Notes: generated by a model from the letters alone, not told the origin. DNA of 64,000 nt from Aldehydirespirator sp965116195 (GCA_965116195.1 OZ220491.1:2046001-2110000), one strand, 5' to 3'. Positions 44,144 to 53,395 are shown, counted from the stretch's first letter. A program made the numbers and translations.

Positions 44144-44344
44144 ATGATGATGCTGCTGCTGCAGTCCCTCACCCCACGTGGCGGGGTAACTCAGCATAGG
44201 CTGACGCTCATACAAAAATGCTTCCGAGGTCGGCGCTCGCTCTTTGCAACGCGGTCCGACCACGCGCCTAAGTCATCACTGCGTCCCTACCGTCGGATAT
44301 TCCGTAGCGTTAGAGGATGGGTGGTAGTTGGTGGGATGTTCTGA
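44144..44344 (+). pseudogene. relic of an SLH-RCC1 leader and signal peptide
   Basis: Starts ATGATGATG after AAGGAACG; the leader reads on through CTGACGCTCATACAAAAATG, where the main ATG has become ATA, and continues with FRGRRSLFA, the decayed signal peptide. It stops after 66 codons. This fifth unit is dead. Confidence 0.65.
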
Positions 44345-44380
44345 CTTGTCAGATATACGTCCTGATCCTTGGCAGTGATA

Positions 44381-45904
44381 ATGGGATGGCCTTTGAAGCT
44401 GTGTCATGGAGTTCTCGTGAGGGCACTTTTGCGATTGGCTGTTGAGTTGGTTCGGGTTGTTGGAGTGTCGGCGATACTGGTGGTTTTCGGGACGCGGGTT
44501 GTGGCGCAAGCGCAGGATAACAACGAAGAGGTTGTAGCGAGTTTCAGTGACGATGACGGGAGTATTCACGAAGTGGCCCTTGACGCCCTGGCTGCTGAGG
44601 GCTGGCTGGCCGGTACCGAATGCGAGGAAGGGCAAATCTGTCCCAAACTGGCATTGCAACGCTGGGAACTAGCTGTGTGGTTGGGCCGTGCCTTGACTGG
44701 CGGCAGCGAACCGCCCGCTGTTTCTGCTTCACGCTTTGCTGATGTGGATTCCAAACAGTGGTGGGCACCTCATGCCGAGCGCATTGCTGAACTTGATGTC
44801 ACCACCGGCTGCCAAACCCAAACCGAGCCGTTGGCCTACTGCCCCTACAACGCTCTCACCCGAGCACAGCTGGCCACTATATTGGTGAGGGCCTTCAGCC
44901 TTCCGGCGATCGGCTCAATAGGATTTGCCGACATCGCTGACAACATTCATGCTGACAACATCAATGCTCTTGCCGCGGCAGGCATCACTGCCGGCTGTGT
45001 GACCGAACCTCTGAGCTACTGCCCCCAACGTCCTGTCACCAAGGGACAGATGGCCACATTCATCGCCAGAGCCATCGGCCTCGTCCCGAAATCAGAAGTC
45101 CCGCTTCCAGTTGAGGGCACATACAGAACCGTCTCCGCAGGCTGGGCGCACACCTGCGCCATCCGCAGCGACAACGCCATTGAGTGTTGGGGCACCAACG
45201 ACAACAACCAAGTCGCTTCACCCGCAGGCACTTTCAAAGCTGTCGCGGCGGGCTGGAAACACAGTTGCGGCTTACGCAGTTATGGCACTGTCGAATGCTG
45301 GGGCAACAATGACTACAAACAATCAGCACCATCCCACCCCAAAGGTGTCTACAAGGCCATAACCGCTGGGGGCACGCATAGCTGTGCCGTCCGAAGCAAC
45401 GACACCATCAACTGTTGGGGTAACAATCAGGGTTACGGTCAGGCGAACGCGCCTACGGGTACTTTCAAGGCCGTTGCTGCTGGTTGGGCCCACAGCTGTG
45501 CTATTCGTGGCGATGACACCATCGCATGCTGGGGCAACAATGACAGCAACCAAACCAAGCCGCCCACAGGCACATACAAAGCCATCACCGCTGGTTCAGC
45601 ACACAACTGCGCCATCCACACCAACGACACAGTCCAATGCTGGGGTCACGAAGACGGTGGCCGAACTGACCCGCCCAGAGGTACTTTCAAGGCTGTCGCC
45701 GCTGGTTGGGCCCACAGTTGCGGTATTCGTGGCGATGACACCATCGCATGCTGGGGCAACAATGACAGCAACCAAACCAAGCCGCCCGCAGGCACATACA
45801 AAGCCATCACCGCTGGTTGGGCACACAACTGCGCCATCCACACCAACGGCACAATCCAATGCTGGGGCAACAGCGACAACGGTCGGATCGAACCGCCCAC
45901 ATAA
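44381..45904 (+). CDS. secreted SLH-RCC1 repeat protein D
   Basis: 507 aa. N-terminal hydrophobic signal (LLRLAVELVRVVGVSAILVV, ending VVAQA), three Cys-paired SLH-like modules more diverged than in A-C (FSDDDGSIHEVALDALAAEG; CQTQTEPLAYC; CVTEPLSYC), linker PKSEVPLPVEG, seven RCC1 repeats, several nearly identical in DNA (HSCAIRGDDTIACWGNNDSN twice). Seven repeats fit one complete propeller. The start could also be TTG 44369 or GTG 44417. It ends 4 bp before the next gene, so the two are probably cotranscribed. Confidence 0.85.
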   Translation: MGWPLKLCHGVLVRALLRLAVELVRVVGVSAILVVFGTRVVAQAQDNNEEVVASFSDDDGSIHEVALDALAAEGWLAGTECEEGQICPKLALQRWELAVWLGRALTGGSEPPAVSASRFADVDSKQWWAPHAERIAELDVTTGCQTQTEPLAYCPYNALTRAQLATILVRAFSLPAIGSIGFADIADNIHADNINALAAAGITAGCVTEPLSYCPQRPVTKGQMATFIARAIGLVPKSEVPLPVEGTYRTVSAGWAHTCAIRSDNAIECWGTNDNNQVASPAGTFKAVAAGWKHSCGLRSYGTVECWGNNDYKQSAPSHPKGVYKAITAGGTHSCAVRSNDTINCWGNNQGYGQANAPTGTFKAVAAGWAHSCAIRGDDTIACWGNNDSNQTKPPTGTYKAITAGSAHNCAIHTNDTVQCWGHEDGGRTDPPRGTFKAVAAGWAHSCGIRGDDTIACWGNNDSNQTKPPAGTYKAITAGWAHNCAIHTNGTIQCWGNSDNGRIEPPT

Positions 45905-45908
45905 GCAG

Positions 45909-47231
45909 ATGTCGATCCGGCGGAGATTTGTGAACGGTCAACATGTGCAGTTGGATGGCATCCCGAATGCGCATGAACTGCCGGCCGCGGTGTCCGTGGA
46001 TGTTTTGGATGTTGCCGGTGCTGAAGTAGAGGTCTACAGCGGGTCCCACTCTGCCCTCCGAGCGTTCTTGAAAGAGACCCGTGCCACTCTGGACTCGACT
46101 GTCACGCTGCCTGACGGTACTGAAGTCCACAAAGGCAACCTTGGCACCGGGGACTCCTCAGGCTACGCCTTCTGGTTCTCGGCTGGAGATTTCCGAGTCT
46201 ACGGCCATGCTCCCCCTGGTGTGTCACTGGAGACATTGGTTCGGCATTGGAGCACGGTCCATGTCACCAGCGACTCTGATGGGGTTTGCATAGCGGCACG
46301 GCGCTCACAGTATCGACAACCCAATATCATGCAGATGGTTCCCGGCTGTTATCTGATAGACGTGAGACTGGCAAGAACTCGCAGAAAGATGCCTGCAGGC
46401 AAAGAAACCGCAGGCGGATTTCTGTATCGCTCTGATCCCAGAATGAGGTCCCGATACCTGGTACTTGACGCTGACTGCCTGTTGGCGTATGTGATACCTG
46501 TGCCGGGACAGCACATCAACGCAGCACTTGAAGGAGCGTCACAGTTGACGTTGGACCTGTGTGATGCCTTGCCTTCGCAGACCGCCCACAGATACCATGC
46601 CATGAGTCTTGCCACGGCAGCTTATTCAGCACAGAACACGATGCCTGCGGTGTCCGCGGTATCTGCTGCATCGGTGGCTCTCGCATTCGAGACACTTCCG
46701 GTGATCTCAGCAGATGTGCTGCGGCGACGATCTGCGCCGTCACCGCTCAATCGAAGATCATTCATCCGTCGCACGACGGCGACAGTCGGTGCGTTGGGGA
46801 TTGCATATATGTCATTATGGAATCCGAGACGTGGGCAAGCAGGCAATGACGGCGTGTACTTCAGAGAATGGACGGATCCAAGTTCGGGGCCGTGTGAACG
46901 ATATGCCGCCAAACACAATGATGAGCAACGGAAATGTGGCCCATCATTCGCGGATGTCAGCTACTGTTGGGCCGGAGAGACAACCGTATCCGAGGGTGCA
47001 GGCGCAGATATAGGAAATAAGGAAGGATGGCACAAATGGGGTCCCGCACCTGACGGTGGGTTCTATTCTCAGCGTCCCGATCAGTGTTTGGACATCGGCG
47101 GCAATGACAGCGACTATGATTCGTGGTGGTGGACCTTCAGCGATGGTGTCACCTACGGTTGCTCCGACGGCCGGGTATGCAACAGTCAGGCATGCTTTCT
47201 GAATACTTCCTGTCCTTGGCCGCGAGTATGA
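45909..47231 (+). CDS. unrecognised protein with internal Tat-like segment and Cys/Trp-rich C-terminal domain
   Basis: 440 aa; not recognised as a known family. Residues 1-280 look cytosolic, with no clear motif. At 281-304, NRRSFIRRTTATVGALGIAY is a twin-arginine motif with a short hydrophobic stretch. Residues 310-440 form a small domain with eight Cys (for example GYGCSDGRVCNSQAC-like spacing), a WWW triplet and many Gly/Asp. MauE-like and thioredoxin-like genes follow at once, suggesting disulfide-dependent maturation, as for methylamine dehydrogenase small subunits; there is no convincing sequence match to that subunit. The ATG at 45909 is 4 bp after gene D. Confidence 0.65.
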   Translation: MSIRRRFVNGQHVQLDGIPNAHELPAAVSVDVLDVAGAEVEVYSGSHSALRAFLKETRATLDSTVTLPDGTEVHKGNLGTGDSSGYAFWFSAGDFRVYGHAPPGVSLETLVRHWSTVHVTSDSDGVCIAARRSQYRQPNIMQMVPGCYLIDVRLARTRRKMPAGKETAGGFLYRSDPRMRSRYLVLDADCLLAYVIPVPGQHINAALEGASQLTLDLCDALPSQTAHRYHAMSLATAAYSAQNTMPAVSAVSAASVALAFETLPVISADVLRRRSAPSPLNRRSFIRRTTATVGALGIAYMSLWNPRRGQAGNDGVYFREWTDPSSGPCERYAAKHNDEQRKCGPSFADVSYCWAGETTVSEGAGADIGNKEGWHKWGPAPDGGFYSQRPDQCLDIGGNDSDYDSWWWTFSDGVTYGCSDGRVCNSQACFLNTSCPWPRV

Positions 47232-47255
47232 GTTGTCGGTCGTTCGGACGTGGCG

Positions 47256-47828
47256 ATGAGTGAGTCCGTGTTCACAGTTGCCTTCTGTGTCGTGGGCCTG
47301 GTATGTGGAATGTCGGCTACTGTTCATTTATTTCGCCATCGTGAACTACGAGTGACCGTTGCACGCCAGGGAGTATTCTCTGTGCCCATGACACGGCTGG
47401 TTGCGCTGACAATAACGGCGGCAGAACTACTCATTGCAGTAGGGACGCTACTTTGTGTATTTGGTGTGGTTCACAGTCAGGTGCTCGCCGTATACCTGAT
47501 GATCTCGGGAGCCATTATGTTTGCTGGATTTGCAACCTATCTCAGAGTTGTTCGGGACCGTCACGGTGATGCAAGGGTGCCTTGCGGTTGCGGTGTCGGT
47601 GATGCCGTCATAACCAGCGAGTCTGTCTGGCGTGCAGTAGCACTGACTGGTATTTCATTGCTGGCAGTTGTCGGACTGTTGTGGCGCGCCACCAGTCCCG
47701 ACCTGGGCGGTGAGGAGCCTTTGTTCACCATCTCAGTCGTGGCTGCTTCCATTACGGTGAGCAACGTCGTGATTTGGCTGCCGATTACTTTTCTGGAGCA
47801 CAGACTTCTGGAGGAGGCGATCACATGA
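47256..47828 (+). CDS. MauE/DoxX-like redox-associated membrane protein
   Basis: 190 aa with about five membrane segments (FCVVGLVCGMSATVHL, LTITAAELLIAVGTLLCV, YLMISGAIMFAGFATYL, and two near the C-terminus). A loop RVPCGCGVGDAVI carries the Cys-x-Cys typical of MauE-family proteins, which support disulfide formation in periplasmic or surface targets. Start ATG 47256 (GTG 47250 also possible). Its TGA overlaps the ATG of the next gene (ATGA). Confidence 0.78.
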   Translation: MSESVFTVAFCVVGLVCGMSATVHLFRHRELRVTVARQGVFSVPMTRLVALTITAAELLIAVGTLLCVFGVVHSQVLAVYLMISGAIMFAGFATYLRVVRDRHGDARVPCGCGVGDAVITSESVWRAVALTGISLLAVVGLLWRATSPDLGGEEPLFTISVVAASITVSNVVIWLPITFLEHRLLEEAIT

Positions 47829-48355
47829 CACTTGTGGAGTCTGCAATAGTTCTGGCTTGGATTGCGATCGCTTTGCTTTCTGCTGGTTTCGCTGTCCTTG
47901 TACGTCAGACAGCGATACTCTCGCGATTTGTGTCCGCCCAGACACGCGGAACCGAACCTCACCGATCGAATCCGATATTGGGACTACGACTGCCGCCGGA
48001 CTCAGCTCTGCAACCCTGGCTGGATGCGGGGTCGGACCTGCTTGCTCTGTATGTTTCTCCAGCGTGCGGATCTTGCCGGGGATATCTGCAAGACTGTCAA
48101 AAGACAGAACAGCTGAGGCGTTCGGATCAGCCCGTGGTTGTCGTGTCGTCAGGCCGATGTTACACAGACGTGTCAGAATGGCCTGCCAATTGGACTTGCC
48201 TTGAGTACGCGGTTACTGAGCATGAACGGATCAATGCACCAGCAGTGCCATACATTGCGATCATTCGTTCTGACCGGTTGGTCGCATTCGCTGGTCTGGC
48301 AGTACCACCGAATGAACTCGTCGCCATGTTGGGCCGCAACGGCTCCAAGGATTGA
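47825..48355 (+). CDS. membrane-anchored thioredoxin-like protein (MauD type)
   Basis: 176 aa. An N-terminal membrane segment (VLAWIAIALLSAGFAVLV) and a thioredoxin-like domain with the redox motif SPACGSCRGYL near 80. The C-terminal VPYIAIIRSDRLVAFAGL supplies the cis-Pro region. MauD proteins pair with MauE in methylamine dehydrogenase maturation. Translationally coupled to the MauE-like gene by ATGA, with GGAGG upstream. Confidence 0.8.
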   Translation: MTLVESAIVLAWIAIALLSAGFAVLVRQTAILSRFVSAQTRGTEPHRSNPILGLRLPPDSALQPWLDAGSDLLALYVSPACGSCRGYLQDCQKTEQLRRSDQPVVVVSSGRCYTDVSEWPANWTCLEYAVTEHERINAPAVPYIAIIRSDRLVAFAGLAVPPNELVAMLGRNGSKD

Positions 48356-48358
48356 GAG

Positions 48359-49102
48359 ATGTCAGCCACTGCCACGCGCCAGTACGTTGGTTATGAGGTG
48401 GCGTTACCTCTTGCCGGGCTGCTGGTCACAATCACAGCAGTGGCCGGTGCCTGGATCATGGGATCGCTGAACTGGATCATGCTGTGCGGTGGTTTGGCAG
48501 GCGGTGTTGCACTGTCGGGTTCGACTTGAGGCCTCAACAGCGCGTACGCGCTTGGTACTTCGGTCCGAAGTCCGACTGATCGCTTGATCGTTGCAAGCTG
48601 TTTTGCGTTCGGCACGTCCGCGGGCGGCACCCTCAGTGGAGTGATGGCAGTGGTCGCAGGGGGACTGCTGGGCTGGCTACCAGAACCGGAGCGCCTGGGG
48701 ATCATGATCACTTTCGGGGGCGGACTTGTTGCATATGACCTGTGCGTGGCCCGCGTGAGGTTGCCTCAGGCTGCGCGACAGATTGACGCTCGTGTGTTTG
48801 CAAATGACCGGCGACGGGCGGCTGTCAGGTTCGGGTTCGAGTACGGCACGTCGCTGCGAACCTATGTGACATCAGCTGCACCATACCTGCTCCTGCTGGG
48901 CCTTGTGACTCTCTCGTTGAGTCCGGTGCTGACGATACTCACCGGTACGGCATTCGGACTTGGTAGAAGTCTCGGCTTGTTCCAGTACAGCTTGCGCAGA
49001 AGAGACAACTGGCAGGCAACCGTCAAGCGTCAGGCCCGGATACTGGAACGAGTGGGCAGCCTCACTGTGTACGCATCACTTCTGGCAGCAGCAGCCACGT
49101 AA
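48359..49102 (+). pseudogene. integral membrane protein gene with in-frame TGA at codon 57
   Basis: The frame opens at ATG 48359, 3 bp after the thioredoxin-like gene, and codes for two hydrophobic segments; TGA occurs at 48527-48529 (after VALSGST) and the same frame continues with GLNSAYALGTSV, several membrane segments (GVMAVVAGGLLGWL, GIMITFGGGLVAYD, APYLLLLGLVTLSL), to 49102. Without the TGA it would be 247 aa. Either a nonsense mutation (TGG or CGA origin) or recoding; two perfect hairpins follow at 48539-48552 and 48557-48571, but without a typical SECIS loop. Possibly the membrane electron-delivery partner of the MauE/MauD pair. Confidence 0.6.
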
Positions 49103-49121
49103 CCACCCACTACCGTTTGCA

Positions 49122-49841
49122 TCAACCCTCATCATCATGCTCAGAATCGAGCATCAGATCAGGCGAGTAGCCTCCTATCTTGATTTCGATGCGTTCCACG
49201 CTCTGAGCCAGCCCATCAACACGCGCCGACAGAACAGCAACATTCCCATCCAACCCATCAACACGCGCCGACAAAACATCAACACGCGCCGACAGAACAG
49301 CAACATTCTCACCCAACCCATCAACACGCGCCGACAAAACATCAACACGCGTCAACAGAACAGCAACATTCTCACCCAACCCATCAACACGCGCCGACAA
49401 AACATCAACACGCGTCAACAGAACAGCAACATTCTCACCCAACCCATCAACACGCGCCGACAAAACATCAACATTCTCACCCAACCCATCAAAACGTGTC
49501 GACAGAACAGCAACATTCTCGCTGATTCTTGCAATCTCCTTCGTGTTCGTTTTGATCTTGTCCTTGAGGCCCTCAACCTTGTCATCAAGCTTCTCAATCT
49601 TGCGGTCCATCTCACCGAAGCGCCTGTCAACGTCATCAAAACGTCTGTTGGTGCTCTCGTTCATCTCGTCAAAGCGCCTGTTGATGTCGCTGAAGCGCAC
49701 CCCTATGTCGTCGAAGCGTCCGTTGAAGTTGTTGTTGAGGTCGTCGAAGCGTGCGTTCAGTGACCTCATCATGAGGGTCATGAAGGCCACGAGCACGCTC
49801 ACTGCCACAGCCACCGCCCCGATCATCGCAGTAATCTCCAT
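49122..49841 (-). CDS. membrane-anchored coiled-coil repeat protein
   Basis: 239 aa. ATG 49841 has GGAAGGAG upstream. One membrane segment (ITAMIGAVAVAVSVLVAFMTLM) is followed by a continuous coiled coil: first FDD/FDE units of about 11 residues (NGRFDDIGVRFSDINRRFDE), then perfect 7-residue-based repeats VAVLSARVDGLGEN and VAVLLTRVDVLSARVDGLGE (42- and 63-bp units at 49210-49500). No catalytic domain. It could be a structural, tape-measure-like or signalling coiled coil. Repeat number is likely variable. Confidence 0.8.
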   Translation of the reverse strand: MEITAMIGAVAVAVSVLVAFMTLMMRSLNARFDDLNNNFNGRFDDIGVRFSDINRRFDEMNESTNRRFDDVDRRFGEMDRKIEKLDDKVEGLKDKIKTNTKEIARISENVAVLSTRFDGLGENVDVLSARVDGLGENVAVLLTRVDVLSARVDGLGENVAVLLTRVDVLSARVDGLGENVAVLSARVDVLSARVDGLDGNVAVLSARVDGLAQSVERIEIKIGGYSPDLMLDSEHDDEG

Positions 49842-49975
49842 ACCTGTTCTCCTTCCCGTCCTGCTGCCCGTTACAGCATGGAATACCACATCATATCAAG
49901 AGTGTCAAGAACAACAACCGGAATCATAAGAAATTTTCGCGTTCCTGTGTCGGCAGACGCAGAGACACTCCGACC

Positions 49976-50581
49976 TCATGGCTGTTCGGAGGTGGTCAGC
50001 AGTTGGAACAGATCGTTGTAGGTGGTGCAGGACGGGTACTGCGGGTACTCGGCGACCACGTTGGCCGGAGCACGGAACAACACGCCTGCGTCGGCTTCGG
50101 CGAGCATGGTCATGTCGTTGTAGGAGTCACCAGAGGCCGACACACAGAAGTTGAGCGCTCTGAACGCCGCAACCGCCTGTCGCTTCTGGTCAGGCAGCCT
50201 CAGGCAGTAGTCAACGATGCGGTCATCCTCCACCACCAGGTCGTGACACAGCAGCAACGGCCACCCGAGTTGCGCCATGAAATGCCTGCCGAACTGCTGA
50301 AACGTGTCAGAGAGCAGCACAACCGGCACCCGTGAACGCAACTTGTCCAAAAACTCACGAGCACCCGCCAGAGGCTCAAGGCCGGCAATCACCTCCAAGA
50401 TCGTTGACATGGTCACGCTGTGGTCTGCAAGGGCAGCAATACGGCCCTTCATCAACACGTCGTAGTCCGGTTCATCGCGAGTGGTGCGGCGCAGGAAGTC
50501 AATGCCAGTGTGCTCGGCCACGGCGATCCACACCTCGGGGGTGAGTACCCCCTCCACATCAAGAACCACGAGAGACTGCAC
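49976..50581 (-). CDS. thrH: HAD phosphatase, ThrH-like (phosphoserine phosphatase/homoserine phosphotransferase)
   Basis: 201 aa from GTG 50581, which fits the usual ThrH length; the longer frame to 50641 is less likely. HAD motif I is LDVEGVLTPE (the second Asp replaced by Glu as in ThrH), motif II LLSDTF, and motif III Lys in PDQKRQAV with GDSYNDMTML. REPDYD-like TRDEPDYDVLMKGRI and PLLLCHDLVV are typical. It hydrolyses phosphoserine, with phosphotransfer to homoserine known in the family. Confidence 0.88.
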   Translation of the reverse strand: MQSLVVLDVEGVLTPEVWIAVAEHTGIDFLRRTTRDEPDYDVLMKGRIAALADHSVTMSTILEVIAGLEPLAGAREFLDKLRSRVPVVLLSDTFQQFGRHFMAQLGWPLLLCHDLVVEDDRIVDYCLRLPDQKRQAVAAFRALNFCVSASGDSYNDMTMLAEADAGVLFRAPANVVAEYPQYPSCTTYNDLFQLLTTSEQP

Positions 50582-50599
50582 CCCCTGACGAGATGAACT

Positions 50600-51016
50600 C
50601 ACAGCGTGCCGGTGAGACCGCTGAACAGCTTGTAGCTGCATTGGTCACGGACCGGGGGCGTTGACATCTTGTTGATACTTTTATCCCAGTTCATGCGGGA
50701 CACAGCACGGGTTGGAGTGACACCTTCAACGGTTGTTGGCCTTTGATCCCAGAGCATGCCCTGCCCTCTCGCGAAACCATCCGCCAACTCGACCACAAAC
50801 CTTCAACGGTTGTTGGCCTTTGATCCCGGAGCATGCCCTGCCCTCTCGCGAAACCATCCGCCAACTCGACCACAAACCTTCAACGGTTGTTGGCCTTTGA
50901 TCCCGGAGCATGCGGGGACACAGGCGAGGTGGCCCGCTGGGATACCAGGGTTCCAAGCTTCTATCCCGGGGCATGCGGGACACAGGGGCTGAGCCGTGGG
51001 ATCGACACTTCAACAT
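50600..51016. repeat. 77-bp tandem repeat between thrH and hyuB
   Basis: CCTTCAACGGTTGTTGGCCT recurs at 50723, 50800 and 50877 with exact 77-bp spacing; related GATCCCGGRGCATGC fragments extend to about 50980. No gene is seen. Confidence 0.93.
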
Positions 51017-52915
51017 TCAAGAGGATCGGGGGTCGTGAACATAGCCTTGGAGTTGGTCCTGTTCGGCCAACTCAGCAGGACGCTCTGCCGGGTCGCCCCA
51101 TCCTCCACCGCCGGGCAACTCCAGTACCAGTCGTCGGCCGGCAGGCACAAGTTGTTTGCCTTTGGCTCTGAAGGGTGTGCCGTCGTCCAGATAGACCCTG
51201 CCACGGGCACCGTCACCGCCACCGGCACGGCCCCTGGCAGGGTGCTCAACACGATCAAACATGGCGCTGAAATGCAACTCGTAACCCTCGGCAGGGCCAA
51301 TCTCAATCACCTGGCCCAGCCCGCCACGATAGGTGCCAATACCACCAGAGTCGGGGCGCAGTTCCTTGCGCCACACCACTATCGGGCCGACCTGTTCGGT
51401 TGCCTCAACCGACATGGTACGCACCCCGCTGGGAAAAGCCGTGGCACTGAGACCGTCCAAACCCGGGCGAGCCCCGGTGCCGCCGCTGTTGAACATTAGT
51501 ATCTCCGCCGGTGGTCGCGCCGGGTTGACCGATGCACCGATATCGGTGACCCTCTCCGAGTCAACTGATCGGCTCCGATGATCCGGTTGAGCACGCCTGC
51601 CCGACGTACCGGTACCGGCTGCCCTTTCCGTGTCCGCTGCGTCCCTCGTTGACGGACCGATATTGGCCGGGTCTGCAACATCGGCAACAACGGCAAAGTC
51701 GGCTAAATCTGCGGAGACCCTAAACCCTGCAGAGTCGTAGGCGGACGATGCCTGCGTGGCGCGGGCACCGGCTTGGAAGTTCCACAGTGCGCCCGAACCC
51801 TCGGCTGGCACTATGTCACCAAGAGCGGGGGCCACCGCCCCAAGGCACAGGTCAGCCACAAAATGCCCGATCACATGGCGCACAGCCACCGGGTCGGGAT
51901 GACGGGCGTTGAGAATGCAACCGGGCGGGGCACTCACCGTGAAGGGTGCCAGAGACGCCGCGTTGTTGGGCAACCCCGGTGACAGCGCGCACAACAACCC
52001 GTAGGTGAGGTACGCCTGGGCGTAGGTAAGTGGAACGTTCACTCCATAACCACTGACAGGTGAAGTGCCGGTGAAGTCCCCATGCACACCCTCGGCGCTC
52101 ACATTGAGACTGACCGCGAGGGTGACCGGCGTGTCATAGCCGTCAACGGTCATGGTGTTGGGGTATGTCCCCGCAGGGATCTTTGCAATTGCAGCCAACG
52201 TTGCAGCCCGGGTGCGCTCAAACACAAAATCGGCCACACCTACAAGTGACTCCTCTCCGAACTCGCCAAGCATTTCGTGAAGGCGGTCAATACCGGTGTC
52301 ATTGCAAGCAGCCAGCGAATGAACGTCACCCACCACCTGGTCGGGCTCACGCACATTGGCCCGGATCATCTCAATCAAATCATGGTTGACACGGCCACGC
52401 TCCACAAGTTTCATCACCGGAATACGCAGACCCTCCTCATAAACCTCTCTGGCATCCGGACCAAAACCACGACCCCCGATGTCCACCACGTGAGCAGTGC
52501 AGCCAAAATAGCCGATCAGCGAACCGCCCCTGAAAGACGGTGTGACCACCGTGATGTCATGAAGATGACCGGTGCCTTTCCACGGGTCATTGGTGATGTA
52601 AACGTCACCCTCATAAATGCGATGTGGGCCGATGTCCTCAATAAACCAGCCGACAGCAGCAGCCATCGTGTTGACATGGCCGGGCGTGCCGGTGACAGCT
52701 TGGGCGATCATGCGTCCCTGCGTGTCGAACACGCCGGCTGACAGATCACCTGCTTCACGAACGCTGGTACTGAAAGCAGTGCGCACCAACGTCAGAGCCT
52801 GCTCCTCCACCACCGAAATGAGCCGGTTCCACATCACCTGAAACCGCAAATCAACAGCAGCAGACGAACCGGCCGAACCGGCTACCCCAGGGCCCTCAGG
52901 GCAAGCGCTACTCAC
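51017..52915 (-). CDS. hyuB: N-methylhydantoinase/oxoprolinase B subunit
   Basis: 632 aa. The GTG at 52915 is chosen because GTGAGTAG there is the same motif in which hyuA stops, the natural hyuA-hyuB overlap. Features: MWNRLISVVEEQALTLVRTAFS, REAGDLSAGVFD, TGTPGHVNTM, DVYITNDPWKGTGHLHDITVV, ALSPGLPNNAA, PDSGGIGTYRGGLGQVIEI and the C-terminal LPGGGGWGDP. About 75 residues near 420-495 (ADLADFAVVADVADPANIG and following) are a low-complexity insertion. ATP-dependent hydrolysis of hydantoin-type rings with HyuA is the family role. Confidence 0.92.
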   Translation of the reverse strand: MSSACPEGPGVAGSAGSSAAVDLRFQVMWNRLISVVEEQALTLVRTAFSTSVREAGDLSAGVFDTQGRMIAQAVTGTPGHVNTMAAAVGWFIEDIGPHRIYEGDVYITNDPWKGTGHLHDITVVTPSFRGGSLIGYFGCTAHVVDIGGRGFGPDAREVYEEGLRIPVMKLVERGRVNHDLIEMIRANVREPDQVVGDVHSLAACNDTGIDRLHEMLGEFGEESLVGVADFVFERTRAATLAAIAKIPAGTYPNTMTVDGYDTPVTLAVSLNVSAEGVHGDFTGTSPVSGYGVNVPLTYAQAYLTYGLLCALSPGLPNNAASLAPFTVSAPPGCILNARHPDPVAVRHVIGHFVADLCLGAVAPALGDIVPAEGSGALWNFQAGARATQASSAYDSAGFRVSADLADFAVVADVADPANIGPSTRDAADTERAAGTGTSGRRAQPDHRSRSVDSERVTDIGASVNPARPPAEILMFNSGGTGARPGLDGLSATAFPSGVRTMSVEATEQVGPIVVWRKELRPDSGGIGTYRGGLGQVIEIGPAEGYELHFSAMFDRVEHPARGRAGGGDGARGRVYLDDGTPFRAKGKQLVPAGRRLVLELPGGGGWGDPAERPAELAEQDQLQGYVHDPRSS

Positions 52916-53395
52916 CGGCAATACCCGCTCTCGGTGGATTGTTCTTGGCGGATTGCGGACACAACAGGCTGCATGCACAGGACATCCCAGCGCAGTTCCC
53001 AAGACAAGCACTACTCACCGGCAATACCTGTTCTCGGTGGATTGTTCTTGGCGGATTGCGGACACAACAGGCTGCATGCACAGGACATCCCAGCGCAGTT
53101 CCCAAGGTGGGCACCACTCACCGGCAATACCTGTTCTCGGTGGATTGTTCTTGGCGGATTGCGGACACAACAGGCTGCATGCACAGGACATCCCAGCGCA
53201 GTTCCCAAGGTGGGCACCACTCACCGGCAATACCTGTTCTCGGTGGATTGTTCTTGGCGGATTGCGGACACAACAGGCTGCATGCACAGGACATCCCAGC
53301 GCAGTTCCCAGGGTGGGCACTACTCACCGGCAATACCTGTTCTCGGTGGATTGTTCTTGGCGGATTGCGGACGCAACAACAGACAGCCGTCAGGC
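52911..53395. repeat. five 103-bp tandem units spanning the hyuA-hyuB junction
   Basis: CTCACCGGCAATACC begins units at 52911, 53014, 53117, 53220 and 53323, exactly 103 bp apart. Each unit contains the C-terminal codons and stop of hyuA and the GTG start motif of hyuB (GTGAGTAG on the minus strand). The junction was therefore amplified, moving two formerly overlapping genes 404 bp apart. Confidence 0.96.

Noticed and set aside
45909..47231. Methylamine dehydrogenase light chain
   Set aside because: Cys spacing and TTQ Trp context do not match; only the MauE/MauD neighbours suggest it.
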